Positions 6,907 to 12,621 of a stretch of 12,621 nt of DNA are shown piece after piece (position 1 is the stretch's first letter; each line of letters opens with the position of its first letter). The stretch is taken from contig JAPTWT010000253.1 of NCBI GenBank assembly GCA_028064935.1, forward strand, positions 1 through 12,621. The letters are read 5' to 3'. The translations under genes were made by a program, and so were the position numbers. The notes under the pieces were generated by a model that was given only the letters and a program-made list of their open reading frames with translations, was not told the origin of the DNA and did no database searches. This stretch comes from Gammaproteobacteria bacterium (GTDB lineage Bacteria > Pseudomonadota > Gammaproteobacteria > Acidiferrobacterales > Acidiferrobacteraceae).

Positions 6907-8063
6907 TGATTGACCAGAATCTGGACACGGTTGATTTGAGTGTGGATGAAGTCTACGGTGGATCCAGAAACGGCAATTCCTTCGACGATCCCCTGCCCAA
7001 GTTGCTGGACGTGGATAACGGGGCAGGTTTCCGCCACCTAGGGCAAAGGCCCGAGGTGAAGACGCTCAAGCTTCTGGTGCTGAAAACCAGTTTCTCAGAC
7101 ACAAACTGGCCCGATGCCCTTGACGGCGAGAACGGAACATTTGTCTACTATGGCGACAAGCGCGTACCCGGAGACCTGCACCAAACACCGCGGCAGGGCA
7201 ATCTGATACTCAGAAATCTGTTCGATGAGGCGCACCAACATCAGCAAAGCTCTGCGTTTCCGCCCATCCTTCTCTTCGGCAACGCTGGCACCTATCGGGA
7301 CGTGCGGTTCATCGGACTCGCAGTACTAGGTGCGACGGGGATGGGGGCGGACGACGATTTGGTAGCCGTGTGGCGTACTACGGATGACGGTGTCCGGTTT
7401 CAGAACTACAAGGCGACCTTGACCGTTCTCGACGTTCCTGTTGTATCCAGGGCGTGGGTGAAGGACATTCAAGCTGGTGATGCCATTTCTTCCCCTCACG
7501 CGCCCAAAGCTTGGCTGGACTGGGTCGGCGGCAGGAAGTTCACGCCGCTCAAATCCGTCGCGGTCAACTCGGTACGCTCCAAACAACGACAGATTCCAGA
7601 TACTCCGGAACTTGCCGCGTATGTGAACCTTGTCTACGAATTGTACAAGGACGATCCGCATACCTTCGAACGGTGCGCAATGGAACTGGCCCGACTTTTC
7701 ATGCCGGCCATCCGGCATTGGGAGATAACCCGCCCCTGGAGGGACGGTGGAAGGGATGCGTTGGGCACTTATCGCATCGGCCACGGGGCCGGAGCCATCG
7801 ACGTCGATTTCGCGATGGAAGCCAAATGCTATGGCATGAACAACGGTGTGGGGATAAAACCCCTTTCCAGATTGATTTCACGCCTCAGGCATCGCCAGTT
7901 CGGGATTTTGGTCACCACATCCTACCTCGATACGCAAGCCTACCAGGAGTTGGTCCAGGATGCGCATCCAGTGGTGGTCATATCATCTGGAGATATCGCC
8001 GCAAAGTTGAAAGAAAGATTCGGGAGTCTGGACAACGTCAGAATTTGGTTACAGAAAATCTGA
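6906..8063 (+). CDS. Mrr-like PD-(D/E)XK restriction endonuclease with AspBHI-like N-terminus
   Basis: A 385-aa protein. The frame is open further upstream (to 6801), but the ATG at 6906 overlaps the methyltransferase stop and has AAGG seven bases before it, so it is the likely start. The C-terminal half (about 230-385) is a Mrr-type nuclease: TFER helix, then D284 in DGGRD, then E305-A-K307 (EAKC) as the metal-binding ExK, followed by RQFGILVTTS. The N-terminal region (about 40-190) contains a YYGDKRVPG..LH.TPR.GN stretch near 80-99, which from memory resembles the SRA-like reader of AspBHI, a 5mC-dependent enzyme of about this size. I made no alignment. Encoded with a cytosine methyltransferase, it is most simply the restriction half of a type II-like pair. 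If the N-terminus really reads methylcytosine, it must avoid the sites its partner marks. Confidence 0.75.
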   Translation: MIDQNLDTVDLSVDEVYGGSRNGNSFDDPLPKLLDVDNGAGFRHLGQRPEVKTLKLLVLKTSFSDTNWPDALDGENGTFVYYGDKRVPGDLHQTPRQGNLILRNLFDEAHQHQQSSAFPPILLFGNAGTYRDVRFIGLAVLGATGMGADDDLVAVWRTTDDGVRFQNYKATLTVLDVPVVSRAWVKDIQAGDAISSPHAPKAWLDWVGGRKFTPLKSVAVNSVRSKQRQIPDTPELAAYVNLVYELYKDDPHTFERCAMELARLFMPAIRHWEITRPWRDGGRDALGTYRIGHGAGAIDVDFAMEAKCYGMNNGVGIKPLSRLISRLRHRQFGILVTTSYLDTQAYQELVQDAHPVVVISSGDIAAKLKERFGSLDNVRIWLQKI

Positions 8064-8096
8064 CGACAGCTGCTCCTGGCCGTTAGATTCAGATTT
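8056..8096. terminator. Bidirectional terminator between convergent operons
   Basis: A perfect 8-bp inverted repeat, AAATCTGA (8056-8063) and TCAGATTT (8089-8096), can close a hairpin extended by an imperfect inner stem (GACAGC 8065-8070 with GCCGTT 8079-8084) around an 8-base loop. The A-rich left and T-rich right flanks let it work on both strands. The stop codon of the endonuclease (8061-8063) is part of the stem, and the vsr stop lies three bases beyond it. The U-runs are short, so strength is uncertain. Confidence 0.55.
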
Positions 8097-8098
8097 CC

Positions 8099-8560
8099 TT
8101 ACGTTTCCATATGGACGGTTTCCGGTATTTCGCCGAAGGGCGCGTGCCCCTCGATCCACTCCGATAACCGCAGTGTCAGACCTTCAGCCGCCTTGCCCCG
8201 CGTAGCGCACTCCCACACCACCAGCACCCGCCAACCCGCTCTCCGCAGCGCCGCGACGGCCCGCTTGTCCCGCTTAACGTTGTCATCCAGCTTGGCGCGC
8301 CAGAACTCCGCGTTCGTTGCAGGTAATTTGGCCAAACTGCAGGCCATATGGCGGTGCCAGAAACATCCGTGGACAAACACGGCCACGCGCGGCCCCGGCA
8401 GGGCGACGTCGGGAGCTCCGGGCAGGTCGCGCCGGTGTAACCTGAAACGGAACCCGGCGGCAAAAAGCGCGCGCCGGACCGCCATTTCGGGCTCGGTGTC
8501 CTTCCCGCGGATGCTAGACATCATCCGGCTCCGGGTCTCCGGATCGACCACGTCGGCCAT
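8099..8560 (-). CDS. vsr: Very short patch repair (Vsr) endonuclease
   Basis: A 153-aa protein very close in length and layout to E. coli Vsr, which nicks 5' of the T in T:G mismatches produced when 5-methylcytosine deaminates. Visible landmarks sit at nearly the same numbers as in E. coli: the MADV..TRS opening, E25, catalytic D51 in PGAPD, H64 and H69 in HGCFWHRH, H71, D98, and zinc-site cysteines C74 and C118 (WEC). The frame is open to 8761, but homology begins exactly at the ATG at 8560. AGGGG (8565-8569) precedes it by four bases and overlaps the AIPR stop, so the longer frame is rejected. It is the last gene of the - strand operon, eight bases after AIPR. Its substrate would be made by the cytosine methyltransferase encoded convergently. 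Confidence 0.95.
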   Translation of the reverse strand: MADVVDPETRSRMMSSIRGKDTEPEMAVRRALFAAGFRFRLHRRDLPGAPDVALPGPRVAVFVHGCFWHRHMACSLAKLPATNAEFWRAKLDDNVKRDKRAVAALRRAGWRVLVVWECATRGKAAEGLTLRLSEWIEGHAPFGEIPETVHMET

Positions 8561-8568
8561 GAGTCCCC

Positions 8569-10347
8569 TCAGCGAATCTCCGGAATTCCCGGAGCGGGTT
8601 CCGAATAGGTTGCTCCGAGCACAGCCTCGCGGCATTCCGTCTTCTTGGCCCATTCGGAGACCATCTTGCCCGCGGCCGTCCGGTGCAGGACATCGTTCAC
8701 CTCCCGCGCCCACACCCCCAACTGCGCCAGCAGTTCCTGCGAGACGCCCTGCCTGTCCCACACGCGGTCAAGGTCAAATCGCTCCCCGAGCCGGTGGGCC
8801 AGCAGCGACACTGTGTAGGCCGCGACGTTCGCCTGAAAAGCCTGAAACATGGGCCGGACGAGTTTCTGGGTCGCCTTGAACACGATGGCCGACGCGACCA
8901 TCTGCTTGTAGGAGGCCACGTTCGGCGCGGGGGGCGGCAGCTCCCCCTCGGCGACGGTCATACCCGTCATGAACCGCTCGAAGCATTTCTGCGATCCGAG
9001 ACTCACCACGTCAGGCTGGACGGACCACGCGCAGACGTATTTCGCGAGATCCGTTTTCGTGATTTTCCGGGCCGGGGGAATGGCATCTTTCAACACCTTC
9101 AGTTTCGCTGGCGTCGTGCCCTCGCGGGTCAGCATCGTGTTGTAACTGCCCGCCGCGCGTTCGTAGAACCAGCGCCCGGTTCCGTCCGGACAGTAGACCG
9201 TCAGGGACAAGCGCTCGACATCTACGTGGAAGGGCTTGTTGGCCGACAAATCCGACTGCCTGACCGCGTTCTGGCTATTGGCGAAACGCGAGATGTCCGA
9301 GACGAGGGCCTCCTCGCGGGCTTCGTCCTTCACCTTCATCACGATGACCTTCGCTGGTACTCGCACGCGCCTGAGATCAGTCTCCGGAAATTTCCTCTTG
9401 GCGAAGAAGAGTGAGGCCGTTGTCTGCCCCCCGTTCACGATCTGCATGCCTTTTAACCAGGCGATGCCCGGCGACCCGTCAGCCGCTGCGTCCAGCCGCA
9501 TCTCGTCGGCCACCAGCACGATGCCGTTGTTGTACGCCATGAAACGGCCAGGCGTGGTCCGCAGCGTATTCTGGATGCCCGCGTTCACGCCCTTTCCCTT
9601 CACGCTCAGGAACGAGCGCACGTTGGCTTCCAGAAGCCGCGCGCCGAAACGCTCGTAGAGGAACCTAAGGGCCTCTCCCGGCACCGCCGTCAGGGCGTAG
9701 TCGTATTCGTCGGTGTCCCCCGGCACGAAGACGCACGGGAGCGGCGAGCCGCAGACCTCGGCGAAATCGACCACCAGTTCGTCGCGAGGCTTGCCCTCCG
9801 ACCAGTGCCGGTGCAGCCGCTCGATGTCCATGACTTCGAGACGGACCGTCTTGCCGCCTACCTCCCTGGTCTTGAAACTCTTCGATTTTGCTACGCGGTC
9901 GGTCAGCACGAACACGCGCACCTGTTCGAGGCCATCGTAGGTTTCGCGGATCGTCAGGGCGAGCGAATAAACGTCGCTCGACGGATCGAGTTTCGCGGCC
10001 ATCCGCCCCTCGGCGCAAAGGCCCAGGAACCGCAGGCACTGCTCCACGGCCGTCCTGGTCTCGGCGTCCGGCACCGGTGTCGGTACATCAACACCCTCGT
10101 AGAGGCTGACGAACATATCTAACTGGTCAGCGTCGTCCGACATCGCGTAGCCGCTGAGCCTCAGATTCGCGTTCCCGACTTTTCCCTGATAGTGGCAGAC
10201 CGCCGGCTCGAACGTCATCCCGATTTCCGCCATGTGGTGCATCACAAGCTCGCAAAAAACGAGTTCGGCGAACGGCGAGCCGTCGTTCATCTGCGTCCTG
10301 ACCTCGGCCTGCGTCTCCCTCAGAAAATCTCCCAGTTCCATGCTCAT
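8569..10347 (-). CDS. AIPR family protein (abortive infection phage resistance type)
   Basis: A 592-aa protein with the conserved AIPR signature: a KGKGVNAGIQNTLR...F.AYNNGI block (about 250-276), IVNGGQTTASL (303-313), and ANSQNAVRQSDL (356-367), then RWFYERAAGSY near 392-402. The family is named from phage-resistance abortive infection genes and is common in restriction loci beside Z1 and PD-(D/E)XK proteins. Its biochemical activity is not settled. The ATG at 10347 overlaps the upstream stop as ATGA, with GGGAG four bases before it. It sits between the DUF4420-type protein and vsr, so it is part of one transcript. No truncation or frameshift is seen. Confidence 0.88.
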   Translation of the reverse strand: MSMELGDFLRETQAEVRTQMNDGSPFAELVFCELVMHHMAEIGMTFEPAVCHYQGKVGNANLRLSGYAMSDDADQLDMFVSLYEGVDVPTPVPDAETRTAVEQCLRFLGLCAEGRMAAKLDPSSDVYSLALTIRETYDGLEQVRVFVLTDRVAKSKSFKTREVGGKTVRLEVMDIERLHRHWSEGKPRDELVVDFAEVCGSPLPCVFVPGDTDEYDYALTAVPGEALRFLYERFGARLLEANVRSFLSVKGKGVNAGIQNTLRTTPGRFMAYNNGIVLVADEMRLDAAADGSPGIAWLKGMQIVNGGQTTASLFFAKRKFPETDLRRVRVPAKVIVMKVKDEAREEALVSDISRFANSQNAVRQSDLSANKPFHVDVERLSLTVYCPDGTGRWFYERAAGSYNTMLTREGTTPAKLKVLKDAIPPARKITKTDLAKYVCAWSVQPDVVSLGSQKCFERFMTGMTVAEGELPPPAPNVASYKQMVASAIVFKATQKLVRPMFQAFQANVAAYTVSLLAHRLGERFDLDRVWDRQGVSQELLAQLGVWAREVNDVLHRTAAGKMVSEWAKKTECREAVLGATYSEPAPGIPEIR

Positions 10348-11348
10348 AGTGCTCCCAGTTTTCTCAACGCCCCGACCACGCCCGCATCCGTCCCCGGAGC
10401 ACGGTCGAAATCGATCTCGTAAATCACCCTTCCGATGCCATCCGGGACAGTGCCGGCCACCATGCGGGGGAAACCATCCCCGACCTCAACCACCCGGACG
10501 CCTTCGACGATGAAGCGCCGTGGATACCTGTCCGCGTGGGCATCCCTATATCCGGCTGCGAGCAGGCGGTCGGAAAGAACACCCTCGGTTCCGGAATTCC
10601 CCCGCAATTCCACCCTGACGTCCTCAACAAATTCCGGCAAATTCCGCCCCGACTCCCTCTGGGAGAGCCTGACGCCCGCCAGGAAAAGAGGCTTGCGGAC
10701 GGAGTCGTCCAACTGTTCGAGCGAGCCTATCTTCGCCGGGAACCCCCGCGCGGACAGCGTCGCCTTCACCTCGAGGGCGCCCGGCCCGATCTCGAAGTCC
10801 TGTATCCCGCTCAGCGGGCCCACCCACGCGTCCAGCGCGAGCGGGGCCGGTAGCCCGGCCCTGACGGCCTCCCTGAGGAAGATGAGTTCCCCGATCAGGC
10901 CGATCTCGGCCTCGGGCGATAGCGCCTGCGCGCCCTTGCGCATGAACTCCTGCCAAGACCTTACCCGAGCCAGGAAAGTCCGGAGAAGCCTCTCCTCGCC
11001 TTCCGGGGCGGCCGCATCGAGCGCCCCGGCGCAGTCGCACACCATCTCGGCGAACAGTTCCACGCTGCCGGACTCCCTGCGCGTCAGGGCCAGCCACGTT
11101 TTGCCGTCCCCGTGCGGATCCGCCCGCGACACCTCGAAGCCGCGCCCCTCGGGGAGTTTCTCGGCGGTGGGCACCCGGGCCGAGGAAAACCCCGCGAGCA
11201 GGGCCTCCGCGTTGCCGGGGAAACGCCTGCCCGCCATGACGACGCAGGGGCCCGCCGGCGCCACGGCGATGCTCCGCCAGCCTTCCTCCCCCGACGTTCC
11301 GGAGAGCGCCGCCCAGGCCGCCGCGAACTCGTCAATCGGCCGGGCCAT
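10344..11348 (-). CDS. PD-(D/E)XK motif protein (DUF4420-type)
   Basis: A 334-aa protein with a PD-(D/E)XK nuclease core: E154 in IGELIFLRE, D184 in GIQDFEIG, and E193-V-K195 in ALEVKAT. This arrangement matches the DUF4420 / PD-(D/E)XK motif family that accompanies Z1 and AIPR proteins. It probably supplies the cutting activity of the complex. The frame extends upstream to 11594, but the ATG at 11348 is preferred: GGGAG (11356-11360) stands seven bases away, it overlaps the Z1 stop by only 17 bases, and the extra N-terminus reads as Arg/Ser/Pro-rich shadow translation. The stop overlaps the AIPR start (ATGA). Confidence 0.85.
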   Translation of the reverse strand: MARPIDEFAAAWAALSGTSGEEGWRSIAVAPAGPCVVMAGRRFPGNAEALLAGFSSARVPTAEKLPEGRGFEVSRADPHGDGKTWLALTRRESGSVELFAEMVCDCAGALDAAAPEGEERLLRTFLARVRSWQEFMRKGAQALSPEAEIGLIGELIFLREAVRAGLPAPLALDAWVGPLSGIQDFEIGPGALEVKATLSARGFPAKIGSLEQLDDSVRKPLFLAGVRLSQRESGRNLPEFVEDVRVELRGNSGTEGVLSDRLLAAGYRDAHADRYPRRFIVEGVRVVEVGDGFPRMVAGTVPDGIGRVIYEIDFDRAPGTDAGVVGALRKLGAL

Positions 11349-12621
11349 ATTCGCTCTCCCAGAGAAGGTGATCGACCCGGTACTCGACGACCGTGCCGGA
11401 AACGCTGGTCGGGAAACTCGCCCCGAAGGCCATGACCGGGGCCGTCGAGCCCTCCACGCCGGCCACGGCCGGATCGAGGGGGGAGAGGAGCAGCAGGCCA
11501 CGGTTCCTCGCCGGCGGGACGCCTTCGGCGCCGTCGCCGCGTACCCGCCGTATGGACGGGCCGTTGGGGACCGTCGGTGGCGAGGGCGGAGCATCGTCCG
11601 TCTGGCGGGCGGGACCCGGCTTCCGCGCCTTGACCGCCATGTGGAGGGCCGCCTTCCACGCCGTCTCGTCGAGGTCTATGGCCTCGTCCCTCGGGGACAG
11701 CAGGCGCCCGATGGAGTAGCGGTCTTTGATGTCCGGATCCGGCGTCCGCGTCGGCATCTTGGCGATCTTCACGCCGCCGGCGAAGACGTGCTCGCCGCCG
11801 TCACCGCCGCCGAGCAGCACCACGGTCCAGGACGTGAGTTCCCCGCCCGCGGCCATCTTCCGCACGAACTCGGTCAGCAGGGCGCTGTTCACCTTCCTCG
11901 CTTTCGGGTGGGTGACGTAGGCCGAGAAGAAGTCGGCGACAGCCTCGGCCGGCACGCCGCTCCACAGACGCGAACCCTTCCACTCCTGGACGGAGCCGTT
12001 CCTCGTCCGCCTGGGGTCGTTCTCGGACGGCGCTCCCATCGTCGCAATGAGCCTGTCGGCCGCGTCGAGGTTGCGTTTGAGGATCGCCGGGTCGCGGTGC
12101 AGCGCCACGGTTTCGAGCGACTCGCCGCTGAACGATAGTTGCAGGTTCTCCGAAGACCGCATCTTCAGCGGCGACGTCACGAGCAGCACGGGATGCGACT
12201 GGACTTTGAGTCCGTAGTCGCGTGGCGTGGCGCCGCTCTCAGCCATCGCGTCGAACTCCTCGCGCAGTTCCTCGGAGGCGTCCGCGATGTGCCCGAACCA
12301 CTCGACCAAGTCGTCGGTCGTGTAGAGGCGGCACAGGTCGATGTAGCCGGGGCGGTATCCGAACCAGCGGCCCATCTGCATAAGCGTGTCGTACATATTC
12401 GTTGTCCTGACGAAATAACTCACGCACAGCCCTTCCAGCGTGAGCCCCCGCGCCAGCTTGTCGCCGCCGATGGCGATGACCTTGAGCCCCTTAGGCCTCT
12501 CCTCTGCGTAGTCCAGAGCGTCCTTGGCCGTCCCGTTGATCATCTTCACGTCGATGTCCAAGAGGACTTCCGGAAGCGCGGAGAGGATCTCCTCCCACGA
12601 AGGCATCGGAGGGAGGCCTTC
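11332..12621 (-). CDS. Z1 domain protein, SF2 helicase-like (N-terminus beyond window)
   Basis: The frame is open to the right edge, so the 429 visible residues are the C-terminal part and the ATG at 12606 is internal. Two Z1 hallmarks lie near the visible start: GGDKLARGLTLEGL (visible residues 52-65), equivalent to SF2 helicase motif V, and QMGRWFGYRPGY (82-93), equivalent to motif VI with its arginine fingers. The Walker A and B motifs should be off the edge. Z1 proteins are predicted DNA-dependent ATPases of restriction systems that also contain a GHKL (MutL/MORC-like) ATPase, a PD-(D/E)XK protein, a cytosine methyltransferase and often Vsr. Here Z1 feeds directly into the DUF4420-type gene with a 17-base overlap. 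The region after about residue 150 is not a domain I recognise. Confidence 0.88.
   Translation of the reverse strand, partial: EGLPPMPSWEEILSALPEVLLDIDVKMINGTAKDALDYAEERPKGLKVIAIGGDKLARGLTLEGLCVSYFVRTTNMYDTLMQMGRWFGYRPGYIDLCRLYTTDDLVEWFGHIADASEELREEFDAMAESGATPRDYGLKVQSHPVLLVTSPLKMRSSENLQLSFSGESLETVALHRDPAILKRNLDAADRLIATMGAPSENDPRRTRNGSVQEWKGSRLWSGVPAEAVADFFSAYVTHPKARKVNSALLTEFVRKMAAGGELTSWTVVLLGGGDGGEHVFAGGVKIAKMPTRTPDPDIKDRYSIGRLLSPRDEAIDLDETAWKAALHMAVKARKPGPARQTDDAPPSPPTVPNGPSIRRVRGDGAEGVPPARNRGLLLLSPLDPAVAGVEGSTAPVMAFGASFPTSVSGTVVEYRVDHLLWESEYGPAD
11356..11360 (-). promoter_or_regulatory. Ribosome binding site fixing the DUF4420-type start
   Basis: On the - strand GGGAG lies seven bases before the ATG at 11348, inside the end of the Z1 gene. 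It decides against the longer frame that begins at 11594. Confidence 0.65.

Noticed and set aside
8561..8761. N-terminal extension of Vsr
   Set aside because: It overlaps the AIPR C-terminus in another frame and is Gly-rich noise. Vsr homology and a Shine-Dalgarno both point to the ATG at 8560.
10435..12138. 567-aa frame on the + strand across the Z1 and DUF4420-type genes
   Set aside because: It is a Ser/Pro/Arg-rich shadow of high-GC genes on the other strand. The - strand frames carry clear Z1 and ExK motifs and tight operon overlaps.
1..12621. CRISPR array, tRNA, rRNA or insertion sequence
   Set aside because: No spaced direct repeats, no cloverleaf-like segment, no rRNA stretch and no DDE transposase frame were seen on reading both strands.

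Overview
The window reads as the left end of a mobile genomic island in a high-GC bacterium, probably a pseudomonadote (possibly an alphaproteobacterium). Its first 124 bases are the 3' end of the chromosomal ssb gene, whose product ends in the acidic DDDIPF tail. A strong intrinsic terminator follows. The organism call rests only on that tail and on overall GC, so it is tentative.

From 256 to 5599 lies a tightly overlapping four-gene operon on the + strand. It encodes three different tyrosine recombinases (425, 516 and 684 aa) and a 159-aa helix-turn-helix/coiled-coil protein. The order and sizes match the ginABCD mobility module that defines GInt genomic islands, which are related to the Tn554 TnpABC systems. 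A promoter (TTTACA-18-TATACT) is flanked by a perfect 9-bp inverted repeat. One arm covers the -35 box and the other covers the ginA start codon.

The cargo to the right looks like DNA restriction and defence. On the + strand, 5600-5907 is a leader with a tandem 8-bp repeat and a possible 47-aa leader ORF that ends in an ATGA overlap with the next gene. That gene is a C5-cytosine DNA methyltransferase (5908-6906). It overlaps a Mrr-like PD-(D/E)XK endonuclease whose N-terminal region resembles a base-reading domain of the AspBHI kind (6906-8063).

Convergent to these, on the - strand, is a compact operon read from the right edge: a Z1-domain SF2 helicase-like protein (cut by the window edge), a PD-(D/E)XK (DUF4420-type) protein, an AIPR protein and a Vsr mismatch endonuclease. 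A hairpin with A/T-rich flanks between the two operons (8056-8096) probably terminates both. Z1/DUF4420/AIPR/Vsr sets are known from restriction systems that also carry a cytosine methyltransferase and a GHKL (MutL/MORC-like) ATPase. I expect that ATPase just beyond the right edge.

Working model: the gin operon moves the island, the methyltransferase marks self DNA, the Mrr-like nuclease and the Z1 module attack foreign DNA, and Vsr repairs T:G mismatches left by deamination of 5-methylcytosine. The + strand cargo genes are visibly less GC-rich than the - strand operon, which suggests the two halves have different histories.
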